Of a stretch of 64,000 nucleotides of DNA, positions 48,800-61,900 are shown in pieces. Location of the stretch: NCBI RefSeq assembly GCF_000417875.1, contig NW_006920876.1, positions 638,965 to 702,964 of the forward strand, read 5' to 3'. The translations under genes were made by a program, and so were the position numbers. The notes under the pieces are model-generated. The model did not search any database. It had not been told where the DNA came from and saw nothing but the letters and a program-made list of their open reading frames with translations. Position 1 is the stretch's first letter; the number at the start of each line of letters is the position of its first letter. Source of the stretch: Pseudozyma flocculosa PF-1. Its lineage: Eukaryota > Basidiomycota > Ustilaginomycetes > Ustilaginales > Ustilaginaceae.

Positions 48800-51304
48800 T
48801 TTTTGCCTTCTTCAAACTTTTTTGGCCTATTCAACGTTTTCTCGCAGGCAGGCTGGGACGTCGTCGAACACAGCTCTTCAACGCGCCTCTTTTTGGCACG
48901 AATGGGTGAGCCGGCCGTCACGGTGCCTGTGAGGGTGCAGGAGACAGCCGCTGCCGGGCGACCGGAACTATGCGGGCGTTGCAAGCGACCCACAAGCCTG
49001 GGGAGGGTGTAATGCGCCGAGGCGGGGCCAGGGTGCGTCACTCCGCCTTTTCCATGGCCGGCGACGTGTCGGCCCGCGCGTGTGTGCGGGGTTACGGGTT
49101 TTGCCTGACGGGTGCGCGATCTGGATCCGCTGTCCCCGCTTTTCGCCGCCAACAACAGGCAGGCAGGCGGTCTCGACTGTCGACCATGGAAAGGCCGGGA
49201 TGGGCAGTCAGGTCACACATCTCGATCTCTCTTCTCAGGCGAGGGGGTTGGGTGGGCAGGGCAGGCGCCACCGACCGGTGGGAGGGCGACACCTCGTCGC
49301 AGGCAGGCCGTCTTGAGTCGTCGGTAGGTATCGGCGTGTTTGTTTGTCTCTTCTTTCTGACTGTGATGTGTGTTCTGCCGTCGCCCGCCTTTGACCGGCG
49401 CTCTACCGCTGCAAAGGCTGCGGCACCACGCATGTGCCTACAGGTGCTGTGCAGGAGGGGGTAGATGCTGGCGCGGCGGCCCCGAAAAGCGGCAAGGTCC
49501 CGCCGCCACCGCTCTTGGGTCCTGGCTGCGGTTATCCCCAAGGGCTGGGGCCGCCATTGGAACGCTCACGCCATCTGGACGGCCCGATCGGGAGCACCTC
49601 GCCTTGGCTTTGTCGTGGCAGCAAGTGAGCATTGCGGGCCAACAGAAAGCAGGAGAGTGCGTGCGCACCGACGACCTGGGCAGGCCAGCAGAGATGGTGC
49701 CGACGCCATGCGTCGATCGGATCTCGGCATCAGTCGCTTCGAGGTCGAAGGCAGGCAGATTCAGGCCTCCGACTGGGCGAAGCGTGGCCGGCACGATCGA
49801 GTGGGATCTAAGGTCCACAGCATCCGTATACAGTACGACCATCCACACACGCTGGAAGCCTTCAGACAGGGCGAGAAGGTCCAACGCACGCAGGAAGAGC
49901 AACCAGAACGAGGGCCAGACCATAATGTGGGTTTTGCGCCGGGAGCGGGGGGATCGGATGAGCGGGTTCCCTCGAGCCACCCCCGCACTCGGAAGACCGA
50001 CCGAGACGGCTCGCCTCGGCATGATTTGACGGCCACCAGACCAAGGGCAAAAGGGCGCGAGAGACGCCTGTCTGCGCAGCGGCGGCTACTTATGATGTCC
50101 ACGTACCGCAAGCTAAGGCAGGCTGGCTCTGGCACTTCCCCGGTACTTACCCCGGGCGTGGGCCGAATGGAGCAAAGCGGATTTGTGAGCGAGGCGGGGC
50201 GGTCTGACTGCTGGTGCCAAGGCGTCTGCCCGGCGCGTTCCACGTCTCTGGATCCGCGCTGCCCTGCCAAGATGCGAGACGATGTCGGGCGCTGCTTGCT
50301 TGCTGCTTGTCGCGGTGCCCAGCAGGCACCTACTCTGTACGGGTGTGTGCATGCGTATGGCTCGTCATGAAGGCGAGCCAGCTGAGCGCAAAGGAGGCTA
50401 AGCTCGTCGTCGATCCCGTGCGGTGCAGAGGAAGGCAGGTCGTGACGAGGATCAGACGACGTCGGGCGCCTTGCTGTACCTCGGGCAGCTAGGTGTATGT
50501 CCAGCCGACGGGCAGGTGACGACGGCCAAGCATCGCTTGCAAGAGACCGCCCGCACGTCTCTCCTCTCAATCTGATGGCAGGCGGCGGGGCGAGCCGTCT
50601 GTACGAGAGACGAAGCCAAGAGACACGGAGGAGAAGGCGGCTGAAGCGGGCGCTGGTGAGCGAAAAGGGCAGCCAGAGAGGAGGAGGCCAGGCTAGGCCA
50701 GGCCAGAGTGGTGGCTGTCTCGGAGCGTCGCCCCACTGAATGACGAGAGGTGGAGGCACCAAGCAAGCACGGCCAAGCCGGTCTGCGACAGCGAGCATGC
50801 AGGCGGTGGCGAGCAGGCAGGCAGACAGCCAGCCAGCCCGCCAAGCGATGAGACGGGCTGGGATGCCCGCCTGCCCGCCCTGGCCAAGCCCGAGCCAAGC
50901 GAGGGTGGAGAAAGACAGCCAGCGCGCACAGCGACGGCAGCGGCCGGTGACCCAAAAAAGATGGACGGACGCAGCGCGGCCACAGGCGGGGCCAACCAAG
51001 GCAGCGCAGCAAGCAGCCTGCCTGCCTGGCTTTGGCCACGGCGGAGCGCACCGACACACGAGCCATCCAGACGGCATCCCCCCGCGCTCTTTCTCTCTCT
51101 CGCCCGTTCGCCCTGTGGCTGCCCGCCTCTCTGCGCCTGCCTGGCTCTCATCTGTGCCTGTCTGCCGTTGGCCCCCGACCGCCCCCCGCCTGGCCGCATC
51201 GTGCGTCTTCGTCGTCGTCGCCGCTCCAGGCCAGGCTAGGCTACGAGGCTTCGATCCGGCCAAAGCCGTCGCCGAGCGTCTGGTCGCATGACGAGGCGCC
51301 GTCC
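48800..51304. other. long intergenic region, no supported gene
   Basis: About 2.5 kb of GC-rich sequence with long overlapping open frames on both strands (one of 534 codons on the minus strand). None has a recognised domain, consistent start or intron pattern. GGCAGGCAGGC-like repeats occur around 50815 and 51010. Confidence 0.45.
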
Positions 51305-51312
51305 TATATAAA
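51305..51312 (+). promoter_or_regulatory. probable TATA box of the acetyl-CoA synthetase gene
   Basis: TATATAAA stands about 205 bases before ATG 51518 and is followed by a pyrimidine-rich leader (CTCCTCACCCGCTTCACCCC) with CAACCTCATCCGTCACA just before the ATG. Confidence 0.6.
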
Positions 51313-51517
51313 CCTGCTTGCCCGTTCGCGTTCGTGCACGCCCCTGCGCTCCTCACCCGCTTCACCCCGTCATACCTCAGCCAAAGGCACCAATCGACCT
51401 CTTTCCCAACCCTCTGCTCGCGACAGACAGAGCTAGATCAAAGACCCGAGCAGCCCCTCGACGCTGCTCCTCCCCGCATCTCTACCTTTATCCACGCCCA
51501 CAACCTCATCCGTCACA

Positions 51518-54033
51518 ATGGCCGAAGCCGACGTTCCCGAGGTCCCCATTTACGACATCCCCGCCCGTCTCCAGGGAAAGGGCACCGGCAACCACGTCAG
51601 GCACCTCCCCCACGTCACCCCAGAGTCCTACGCCAAGGACCACAAGCAGTCGATCGAGGACGCCGACGCCTTCTTTGCAAAGGTGAGTGCTGCCTTGCTG
51701 TCGCTCCGGTCGCTCATTCGGCGCATGCGACGGCTGCACAAGTCTCGAGGCATGGGCCATGGTCTTGCAGTGGCGAGAAGCGTCGTAGCTCAGCTGCACG
51801 GTACTAGGGCCTGCCGACGCATGGCATGTATGCACGAGCCGGTTCTGCTCATCCAGCCAGCCGCTCGGCAGCTAGGTGGACGAGCCCTGAAGTCACTACC
51901 GGAGGAGCTCCAGCGCGGAAGCGCCGAGGGCAAGCTGCGGATACGCTGGTCCGATGATCGGAGGCGTCGCAAAAGGACGCCACGCTCGCTACCTGGATTG
52001 GACGGGCAAGGCTGACCTCGTCGTACATTGCAAACCCCCTTTCTCCAACCACCATCCCAGGCGGCGCGAGAGGTCATTGACTGGGACGTTCCCTTCAAGA
52101 CTGTCCGCAGCGGTGGCTTTGTCGATGGCGATGTCGCCTGGTTCACCGAGGGACAGCTCAACGCCACCTACAACTGCGTCGACCGATGGGCCACCAAGTT
52201 CCCCGACCGCGTAAGTGTCGCAGGCGGCCCCAGTGTTCTTTCTGGAACCCGCAGCTCGAAGAGAGGCCGACGACACCTTGGAAGGACCATCCCGCTGACC
52301 TGCCCTTGCGCTCACGCCTGCGAACCGTGCCACTGTAGGTCGCCATCATCTACGAAGCCGATGAGCCCGACCAGCACCAGGAGATTACCTACAGCGAGCT
52401 GCAGCGCCGCGTGTCGCAGGCCGCCAACATGCTCAAGAAGCTCGGCGTCAAGAAGGGCGACACCGTCATCGTCTACCTGCCCATGATTCCTGAGGCGGCC
52501 GTCGCCCTGCTGGCGTGCGCCCGCATCGGAGCGGTCCACTCGGTCGTCTTTGCCGGTTTCAGCGCCGACTCGCTGCGCGACCGCACCCTCGACTGCGAGG
52601 CGCGCGTCGTCATCACCACCGACGAGGGCCGACGTGGCGGCCGCACCATTGCCACCAAGAGCATCGTCGACGCCGCCCTCAAGGAGTGCCCCAAGGTCGA
52701 GCACGTCGTCGTCGTCAAGCGGACCGGCAACGAGGTCGGCTGGACCGAGGGCCGCGACATTTGGTGGCACGAGGCCGCCAAGAAGGAGCGCGCCTACTGC
52801 CCTCCCGTCTCGATGAACTCCGAGGACCCGCTCTTCATCCTCTATACGTCGGGCTCCACTGGCAAGCCCAAGGGTGTCGTCCACACCACGGCCGGCTACC
52901 TGCTGGGCACGGCGCTGACGACCAAGCACGTCTTTGACGTCCACGCCGACAAGGGCGACAAGTACGCCTGCATGGCCGACATTGGCTGGATCACGGGCCA
53001 CTCGTACATTGTCTACGGCCCGCTGATGAATGGCGTCACGACGCTCATCTTTGAGTCGACGCCCGTCTACCCGTCGCCCTCGCGCTACTGGGAGATGGTC
53101 GACAAGCACAAGCTGACGCAGTTCTACACGGCGCCCACCTCGATCCGCCTGCTGCGCCGCCTGGGCGAGGAGCACGTCCAGAAGCACGACCTCTCGTCGC
53201 TGCGCGTCATTGGCTCGGTCGGCGAGCCCATCAACCCGGAGGCGTGGAACTGGTACAACGAGAACGTCGGCCGCAAGGAGTGCGCCATCGTCGACACCTA
53301 CTGGATGACCGAGGGCGGCTCGATCATGATCACGCCCCTGCCCGGTGCCACCAAGACCAAGCCCGGTTCGGCGACGATGCCCTTCTGGGGCATCCACCCC
53401 GTCATCCTCGACCCGCAGAGCGGCGAGGAGCTCCAGGGCAACAACGTCGAGGGCGTGCTGGCCATCAAGAACCCCTGGCCGTCGGTCGCCAGGACCATCT
53501 ACGGCGACCACGAGCGCTTCCTCGAGACGTACATGCGCGCGTACAAGGGCTACTTCTTCACCGGCGACGGCGCCGCGCGCGACAAGGACGGCTACATCTG
53601 GATCAAGGGCCGTGTCGACGACGTCATCAACGTTTCGGGCCACCGCCTCTCGACGGCCGAGATTGAGTCGGCGCTGATCCAGCACCCGGGCGTCGCCGAG
53701 ACGGCCGTCGTGGGTATCGCCGACGAGATGACGGGCCAGACGATCGCCGCCTACGTGACGCTCAAGCCCGAGTTCAGCTACGACAGCGAAGAGGCGCTCG
53801 TCAAGGAGCTCGTCATCCAGGTGCGAAGGCACATTGGGCCGTTTGCGGCGCCCAAGAAGGTCATTGTGGTCAACGACCTGCCCAAGACGCGCTCGGGCAA
53901 GATTATGCGGAGGCTGCTGCGCAAGTGCGCATCGCACGAGACCGACAGCCTCGGCGACCTGTCGTCGCTCGCCGACCCCTCGATCATCGACCACATCAAG
54001 GAGAAGACCGAGGCGTTTGACGCAAAGAAGTAG
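51518..54033 (+). CDS. acs: acetyl-CoA synthetase
   Basis: This AMP-forming ligase makes acetyl-CoA from acetate, ATP and CoA in cytosol and nucleus. Exons 51518-51682, 52061-52210 and 52339-54033 join in phase to 669 residues, the usual length. Motifs: [13 protein letters not shown], the phosphate loop [38 protein letters not shown], the hinge and arm [19 protein letters not shown], and the C-terminal [11 protein letters not shown] containing the lysine acetylated in other ACS enzymes. A departure is seen in the A5 core: family members read YWQTETG or YWQTESG, and this one reads YWMTEGG. Intron 1 is long (378 bases). The opposite strand is open for 560 codons across the last exon, which I regard as a codon-bias shadow. 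Confidence 0.97.
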
Positions 54034-54547
54034 ACGAGGGAGCGCTGCCGTCCCCCCGCCGCTCTGTTTATTTGTTTGCTAGATCCCAGTTTCAGGACCC
54101 CGGTCGCCGGCCTAGTTTGATATTGCCCCGCGCCCTTGGTGTTTCCAGCTGTGTCGGAAGCGTTTCCCCCGACTCCTGTTCTAGGACGTGCATCGAGAGA
54201 AATACCCAGCCACGTTTGGTTCGTACGGTGGAGCCAAGCTGGTGGGGGGGAGCGAGTGAGAGAGGGTTGGTTAGAGGCCGCCGCGCCAGGGACGTGATGC
54301 GTGCGTGCCAGCGGGTCGGGCGGGCACAGCGCCAGGTGGTTGGACCCTGCGCTACTTCGCTTGCTCTCTGGCCGCTGCCGTCATTGTGCGCGCGCACGGG
54401 GTCCTCCCCTCTCGGTGGCCTGTCGTCGGTGCCATCCCCGCCGCCACCGCCGCAGCCACCGCCATCGTCGCCACCATCACTCCCGGCATTCATCATCCGA
54501 GTCCCTTCCCCCCCCCTCCTTTGCCCAGTGACAGGCCCAGCATAACG

Positions 54548-55589
54548 ATGCAGACCAAAACATATGCCGTGGCGCTGGCAGTGCTGCTGCTGGCCACGGT
54601 GCTCGAGGCGTGGTCCATCTGGACGCCCACCTGGATCCGAGCATCGACGCCCGCCTCGTCGCCCATCCACTATTCCGCCAGGTACGGCCTGACGCAGCGC
54701 TGCGAGAGGGCCTACCTCGACCTACCCTCGTCGTCCGGCCTCTCCGGGTCGCATGCGCAGGCACACGATCAAGGCTGGAAGTGCCGCTCGTTTCCGCTGA
54801 GCGATCGCGACTGCAGCCAAGACAGGTAGGCATGCCTTGCCCGGCTCTCGCCGAGCGTCCTCGCGTCCGCTTTGCACCGAGCCAGATGCAGTAGTGCTGA
54901 CGTCGATCCCACACCCCCTTTCCCCTCGGCACTGCGCTCGACGGCCGCACCAGGAACTTTTGCGCCGCCTGGAGAGGGGCGAGCTATGCGGCCCAGATGT
55001 CGTTTGCCTTTCTCGTCGTCTCGCTCCTCGGTCTCCTCCTCATCCTCCTGCTCAACGGCAGGCAGAGGAAGCGAGACGGCTGGAGGATCATCTCGGGCTG
55101 CTCGGCCCTCGCCCTTACGCTGCAGGCAATTGCCGTTGGCGTGATCGCGAACCTCTTGTGAGTCCGACCAGGGCGACGTGCAACGGGACACCTCGAGCCG
55201 CCATGCTGACCTTGCCCGGACCGCCTGCCTGCCTCTCGATCGCCTGCCCTGCAGTAACAATGACGAGCGCTTCTATGCCGGCTCCAAGCTCGGTGCGTAC
55301 CTGCCTTGACCCTGTGCAGATCAGATACGAGACTGACATCTTTGTTTTCCCGTCGCCGCCACCGACGCACATCGCAGGCTCAGCCTTCGTGGTGGCCATC
55401 TCCTCGCTCTCCCTCGTAACGCTCACCGCAGTCGGACTCGTCGCTGGCGGTATCAGGGTGAGTGCTCCTCGGTCACACGCCGGTTTGTCTGACATCTAGC
55501 GTCGCTCACTCTCATCTCACCGTCCCATCCTGCAGAGCGGACAGAGCGACCATGGACCGCAGGGAGACGGGTACCGCTCCATCGACTGA
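54548..55589 (+). CDS. four-transmembrane protein, claudin/SUR7-like topology
   Basis: I do not recognise a named family with certainty. Exons 54548-54825, 54954-55157, 55255-55292, 55378-55457 and 55536-55589 join in phase to 217 residues. TM1 is near 6-26 (YAVALAVLLLATVLEAWSIW). A large loop has cysteine-containing blocks (GLTQRCERA, WKCRSFP, DRDCSQD, NFCAAWRGASYAAQM). TM2 is SFAFLVVSLLGLLLILLL, TM3 is SGCSALALTLQAIAVGVIA, and TM4 is AFVVAISSLSLVTLTAVGLV. The tail is short and polar. The layout of four helices with a Cys-rich first extracellular loop and WxxxSYAAQ before TM2 resembles claudin/PMP22 or SUR7-type proteins; function is not inferred. Four of the five exons are under 210 bases. 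The gene follows acetyl-CoA synthetase in the same direction. Confidence 0.8.
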
Positions 55590-55911
55590 TTCCTCGCGTG
55601 TCACTAGATCCCTTCTCACCCCCTGTTCCGTTTTCATTGTTGACCGGTTGTGCAATCAGTCAAACTGTGGCCGACGACGCTGTGCGAGCGCAACCCCATT
55701 TGAACTCAGGTGGAAGCTCGACTCGTGTCCGGGTCACCCGACCGCCCTCTTTCCCGCTCAGTCCTTCGCTTTCCCATCGCGTCAAGCCCGGTCCAGGTCA
55801 TCCACGGCCGTGCAAATGATGAGAATGCCATTCCTCACGTTACGAGACTGTCGAAAGACGGAGCAGATAGAGTCAGACCGAGCAGGGGAAGAGGATCTCA
55901 CGACCGCCACA

Positions 55912-58166
55912 TCACGTCGTCTTGTCCTTGTTGGAACCGCCGCCGCCGCCGCCGCCTTCGGCCTCTTGGATGACGGCCTCGGCGACGTCGACGTAGTCGC
56001 GCCACCTCTTTTCGAAGCTCTGCGTCAGCCGCCTGGCCACTCCGAGGCTGCCCTCGACGCGGTCGGCCGTGATGCACACGCTCACCTCGCCGGCGTACGA
56101 GCAGATGCCGATGCCGAGCGTGCCCTTGCCCGCCTGCGGGGGCGAGGCGGTCCACTGCACCACCTCCTGCCCTGCCAGCTTGATCCTCCGCCGCGAAGGG
56201 CACGGCACGTTGGTCACGACCGCCGTGAACGAGCACAGCACGAATTCGGTCACGAGCCGCGAGATCGGTCGCAACGGGTTCCAGCGCACCGCGGGCAGCA
56301 GGCCAAAGGGGACCGGGAAGAGGACGCTGTTGTGCGGTTCGATCAAAGAGGAGAGGGAGCGACGAAGCAGGCCGAGGGAGAGCGCGGTCAGCATCGTACG
56401 CGAAAACACAGAATATGAACCGACATCTACAGCCGATCGCGTCCACCGCCGACTCACGGAAGCTGTCCGGTCAGCTGGATGCCGTAGAAGGCCAGCTTGG
56501 GCAGCAGCGAGTTCTTGAGCACGTTGAGACCCCTCCTGCTGGCGTGAAGGCGGCGGTGCATGCTCTTGGCGTTCCGCGGCAGGCCCTTGGTGGTGGGCAG
56601 GTAGGCAATCGAGCCGGTCGAGAGGTTCTTCATCGACCAGTCGCCGGGCGAGCGGATCGAGATGGGGATCATGATGCCGATCGGGTTGGGCCCAACCTTT
56701 CGGGCGAGGCGCTTGACGGCCTCCCAAGCGCCTGGCTCGTCCGGCCGGCGATCGAGCTCGTCGTTGATGACGTCGGCGATGATTGTGCACACGACGTCGT
56801 TGACCGTCAGGTGGTGTCCGACAAAGGTCGGGTGCGAGCTGCGCCGCTTGCCCGGCAGCAGGCGGTCGGTCCAGCTGCCCGGCTGGGCGCCCGAAAAGGC
56901 CTTGGAGATGCGCTTGACATCCGACAGCGGGAAGGCGGCGGAGCGAGAGAACTCCTTTTCGTACTTGCGCGGGCCGGCGTAGCTGGCCGTGACGTAGCGC
57001 TGGCGCCAGAAGGTCATGGCGGCGTAGAAGCCCGTGGTAAAGATCATGGTAAACGAGCCGGCCAGGTCGGTGCCGAGGCCGATCAGGGCGTTGAACCAGT
57101 AGAGGGCGAGCATGAGGAGTTGAAGGAGCAGCGTGCCGTGGAAGCGGTCGAGGGGCTTGAGCGACTTGTTGATGCGCGAAGGGCGGGCGACGCCGCGGCG
57201 CGCGTCGCTGAGCAGCTGCGCGCCCTCGGACATCATTGACTCAATCTTTGGGCCGAGCGACGTGATAAAGAGCTGGCTCATGACGAAACCCTGGCCGTCG
57301 GAGAGCGAGTGGTGGCCGCGCACGACGGCGGCGCAGCCGGCGCCCGTGTCCGGGTCGTTGTAGTTTTCCAGCACGCAGTATTCCCACAGCGGCCGCTCGA
57401 AGTCCCAGGGCTGCGCGATGAACTCGGAGACAAAGGCCTCGAGCTCCTTTGGGCCGGCGTCACCGGGCAACTTCTTGACGTGGACGTGGCGGTTGATGTC
57501 AAAGTCCGGGTCGTCGACAAAGAGGGCGCCGTGCCAGAGCCTGCCGGCGTCGGCGAGGCGCTGGCGGTACTTTGGAAAGGCGTCGATCTGGTCGAGCGTC
57601 TTTTGGCGGATGCGGTCGGCGTCGACGCGGTCCTGGAAGGTGTAGGTGGCTGTGCAGACCGGATTGAAGGCCGAGATGTTGTCGATGAGCAGCCACATGT
57701 TGTCGAGGCCGCCGATGGCGTTGGTGCGCGAGAAGACCTCGTCCTGCAGGCGCTGCTGGAGGCGGTGAGCGGCGTCGATGAGCCACTGGGCCACCTTGCC
57801 GGCAGGCTGGTCACGCTGCTCCTGCGCAACGCGCTGGAGGGCCTCCTCGGCCCTGTGCGCGGCAAACTGGATGGTCTGGCCGACTGGGGTTACGAAACCC
57901 GAGGCAAAGGGGCTAGAGGCATGGCTCTTGTCGGCGGCACCGTCAGCAGAGCCCTGGAGGTGGTGTTGGCCGACGCCGTTAATGGCCTTGGAGAGGTTGG
58001 CGACGCGGCTGTAGCGCGAGGTCGACGAGGGGACGGCAGAGGGCGAGGCAGGCGTTGCCGTTGCCTTTGAAGCGCTCCCACCGTTGCTGGTGCCGTTGGG
58101 CATGTCTGGCACGTGGTGCTCGAGGGCGGTGCCGTTGGCGGCAGCCTGGGCGTACGACTCGGACAT
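55912..58166 (-). CDS. WS/DGAT-type O-acyltransferase
   Basis: A probable membrane-bound acyl-CoA acyltransferase of the wax ester synthase/diacylglycerol acyltransferase family, storing acyl groups as wax esters or triacylglycerol. Exons 58166-56458 and 56326-55912 give 707 residues. The catalytic HHxxxDG motif is RGHHSLSDGQGFV (His285, His286, Asp290). Other family blocks are DNMWLLIDN near 155, PLWEYCVLENY near 260, LTVNDVVCTIIADVINDEL and SIRSPGDWSMKNLSTGS, and the C-terminal VTNVPCPSRRRIKLAGQEVV with GICSYAGEVSVCITAD. A hydrophobic segment near 345-385 (LLLQLLMLALYWFNALIGLG) is likely membrane-anchoring. The N-terminal 95 residues are polar and low-complexity. The C-terminus ends with a Gly run and SNKDKTT. 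Similar proteins occur in bacteria and plants; no transfer is claimed. Confidence 0.92.
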
Positions 58167-58967
58167 GGTTGGTGCAGGCAGTCTTGGTGGATGGGCCGAG
58201 CAAATGGGTACCGTCAGGGCACTTGCGGCTGCTGGCGGCGGGGTATCTTATCTATCCCCTTGTATGGGCGTGGCGTGGCGAGGTGGTGTTGGCCTTTGAC
58301 GGCGTCGTCGTCGGTGGCGGCGTCGATGGTGGGGGTCTAAGTGGACGAGGCGCTGGCTCGAGGGAAGGGGTGGGCCAACAAGGGGGGAGCCTCGTGGTTT
58401 TGGGCCTTGGCGGCAGGCTAGGCTAAGCGCGGATTGGCTCTGGTTGGCGGTGGTGGTCCAGCGAGGAGGCGACGAGGCCGAGTGCGGGGAAGGTGGTACG
58501 ACGACGGTGGACGTGCGTGGTACATACGTGGTGGCCCACTTGTCGGTCCGACGCCTTTCCGTCTCTGATCTGCCTCTGCCAGCCGTCGGCCGGTGTAGGG
58601 TTCCGAGGGTGCCTACGTCGTCATGGCTTGACGTCGGCTATGCAGGCCCAGCAGGCCCAGCAGGCGGGCACCTCGTGAAACCGCAGCGGCGACACGCCCG
58701 ACCCTCAAGCAAGCGCAACCAAAGGCCAGGTCTGTCCTCGGAACGCGGGATGCGGATGGCGGACGCAGCCGGCCAGGCCCCCCGAAGCGCGCTCGCTCCT
58801 CTGTGGTCGCGCGTCGCCCATCATTCCACCATCCACCACTTCCTCGTTCGCCCCGCCATCTCACCGTCCGCTGCCACGTCCCTGTCGCCGCACAACCATC
58901 GCGCAGCACCTATCACCGGCACCTCGGTGCTGCGACACGCGCCGCAGACGCCTCTGCTTCCACAGCC
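58167..58967. promoter_or_regulatory. divergent promoter region
   Basis: About 800 bases between divergently transcribed acyltransferase (-) and TAF5 (+). No distinct element was recognised; pyrimidine-rich sequence near 58840-58900 may be the TAF5 leader. Confidence 0.45.
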
Positions 58968-61900
58968 ATGGTCGCGACCCCAGACAACAGGGCAGACGGC
59001 TCTTCTGCCGCCGCCCCGACCTCCGCTCCAGCCGCAGGCGCTTCTGCTGCTGCGCCTGCTGCTGCCTCGTCCACGACACCCGCCGCGGCCGCGTCTGCTC
59101 CTGCAAAGGACCCATCCGCCAATGGCACATCGCAGTCGCAGCCGCCAGCTCACAGTTCAGCCGCGTCTTCGTCGTCGGCCCCGGGAGGAGGCGTCGACGC
59201 CGTGGGCTCCATCACCAGCTCGGCCGACCAGACGGCCGCCATCCTCACCTACCTCCAGCGCCGTGGCTTCACCCGCGCAGAGGCGGCCTTCAAGGCAGAA
59301 GTCGACGCCTTTGTCACCGGCGCAACACCCCAACAGGCCGCCGCGGCCGCAGACGTCCACGGTAGGCCCCCCACTGTCAGCCTCGACGATCTCGCCGCCA
59401 AAAACGCCCCCCGAGACCTCAGGGACAAGGAGCACGACAGCAACGGCGACGAAAGGGACGGCGCAGCGAAAAAGGGCGCAAAGGCTGACGCCGCCGCCAG
59501 GGACAGGGACAAGGACAAGGACAAGGACAAGGACAATGTCTTTGGCGCCGGCGACGACGCAGACGCCTCGACCGCGGCCGCACAGGCCCTCCTCCTCGAC
59601 CCTACGGATCGCGCGCGAGGCTTCAACATGCTCCGCTCCTGGTGCCAGGGAAGCCTCGACGTCTACCAGCCCGAGCTCCTCCCCATCCTGCTGCCCCTCT
59701 TCGTCCACTCCTTCATCGACCTCGTCTCGATGGGCCACGTCACTGCCGCCTCGGCCTTCTACGCCGCCCACTCCGCCTCGTTCCTTCCCACCCATACCGC
59801 GCTCCTCTCCCAGATCCGGTCGCTTGCGCTGCCCTCGCACATCCTCTCCGACCCCCTGGCGCACCGCTTCCGCACCGAGCGCTACGTGCTCAAGATGTCC
59901 AACACCGTCTTCAGCCTCCTCCTCGGCTGGCTCACCGACGGCAGCGGCCCCGCCGCGGGCAGCGCATCGTCCACCGCTGGCCTCGACGAGGCCGATGCGC
60001 CCGCACGACGGGGCCGCGAGGCGATGCTCAAGATTGTCAACGAGCGCTGCCGCATCCAGGTCCTCGCCGCCCAGCCGTACCAGATCGACGCCTCGGTGCT
60101 CGAAGAAGGCACCGGTCTGACGGGCGCAGGGCCCTCGTACTCGTCGCACCCCATCGGCCCGTCTTCGAGGTCGCGCCAACATGCGGCACTCAGCAAGAAC
60201 GCCGTGACGGAGGCGGATGCGGTGGCCGAGTTCAACGCAAAGGCGGCGGGCCCCCAGCTCAAGCTGCACCCCGCCCTGCCGCTCTCGGAACGCCTGCAGA
60301 CCGAGGTCGAAAAGGAGCTCAAGGAGGTCGAGCGAAAGGAGCGGGAAGAGGCCAGCCTTCTGCAGCAGCAGCAGCAGCAGCAGCAACAGCACGATCTGCA
60401 ACAGCACGATCTGCAACAGTCGCAGCAGGCTAGCACGGCCCCCTCTACCCAGACCCAAGAGCCCAACAGCAGCACGCAGGGCGCCGAGAGCACGTCGACA
60501 GCGCCCACCGATCCGCCGACGCAGCCGACCGCGACACAGGACGGCAGCGGCGACACGACAATGGAGGATGCCAGCACCGCCATGGCCAAAGCAGGCGACC
60601 CCTCTGCCAGGGCGGGTACCCCGTCGACTGGCGGCCAGCTTGACCGCGCCGCCTCTACCGTACGGCCCTCGGAACCACCCACGGCGGGCAGCCTTCTTTC
60701 CGCTCCTGCAGGCCCAGACTACTCGGTGGGCCTGCTGGCGCCTCAGCTGACGGATCTACCACCGCAGGCGCCCACCTTCCGCACGGTAGACGTCAAGCGC
60801 GAGGTGCAGCGGGTCAAGGACGCTCGCAAGCGCATCCGGCTCGACCCCTCGCTGCTGACGGCCAAGGCGACGACCGGCGGCGCACCCTCGACCCACTCCT
60901 TCCGCTTCTCCTCGGGCGTGCGGGACGCTAGCATCAATGCGCTGGGCGAGGAGGGCGCTCGAGCCGCTCGCCACGCAGCGCTCCCCAGCGTCTGCGCCTA
61001 CACCTACCACGATGCCGACGACGGCGTCACCTGCTCCACGTTTTCGCAGGACGTCTCATTGATGGCCGCGGGCTTCGAGGAGAGCTTTGTGCAGGTGTGG
61101 AGCCTCAAGGGAGAGAAGCTGCGCGGGCTCAAAGGCGACCCGCACCTCGGCGGCGCGCGCGACCGGCGCTCGCTCGAGCGGCAGCGCGAGGCGCAGGCGT
61201 ACACAACGCGCAAGCTCATCGGACACTCTGGGCCGGTGTACGGCGTCGACTTTGACCCAGTCGGCGGGTCGGCCTCGGCCCCCAAACACCTGCTCTCGTC
61301 GTCGGCCGACGGCACGGCGCGGCTGTGGAGCCTAGAGACGTTTGGCGCGCTGGTCGCCTACCGCGGGCACCAGCACCCGGTCTGGGACGTCAAGTGGAGC
61401 CCGCTCGGCACCTACTTTGCGACGGCCAGCGCGGACAAGACGGCACGCCTGTGGAGCACGGAACGCATCAACCCACTGAGGATGTACGCCGGCCACCTGA
61501 GCGACGTCGACGTGAGTAGACCCGGTAGCGCCCCTGGTGCCCTCTAGACGTGCTATAAGCTGACGTCTGCCGACGCGGACTTTTTCCCTCCGCTGTGCGA
61601 TGCTTGCAGTGCCTTGCGTTCCATCCCAACTCGCTCTACCTCGCCACTGGGTCGTCGGACCGCACCGTGCGGCTGTGGGACGTTCAGCGGGGCGCGTGCG
61701 TCCGGCTTTTTGTCGGGCACCAGTCACCAATCTCGTGCCTCGAGGTGTCGCCAGACGGCAAGTACCTCGCTTCGGCCTCGACGGGCAGCGGCACCGCGTC
61801 GCCGTTTGGCAACGAGGACCCGAGCTCGATCTCGTCGCAGACCAACGACGTCAGCATCTCGCTCTGGGACCTGGCGTCCGGGCGGCGCATCAAGAAGATG

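Noticed and set aside
49761..51365. 534-codon minus-strand frame in the large intergenic region
   Set aside because: Low-complexity Arg/Ala/Pro/Ser translation, overlapping frames on the other strand, no domain and no conserved start.
52312..53994. 560-codon open frame antisense to acetyl-CoA synthetase
   Set aside because: It mirrors a highly expressed GC3-rich gene; its translation is Val/Leu/Arg/Asp-rich with no domain, and has no independent start or splice pattern.
58444..60120. 558-codon plus-strand frame overlapping the TAF5 start
   Set aside because: It is out of frame with the clear TAF5 domains and gives a Pro/Arg/Ser-rich product.
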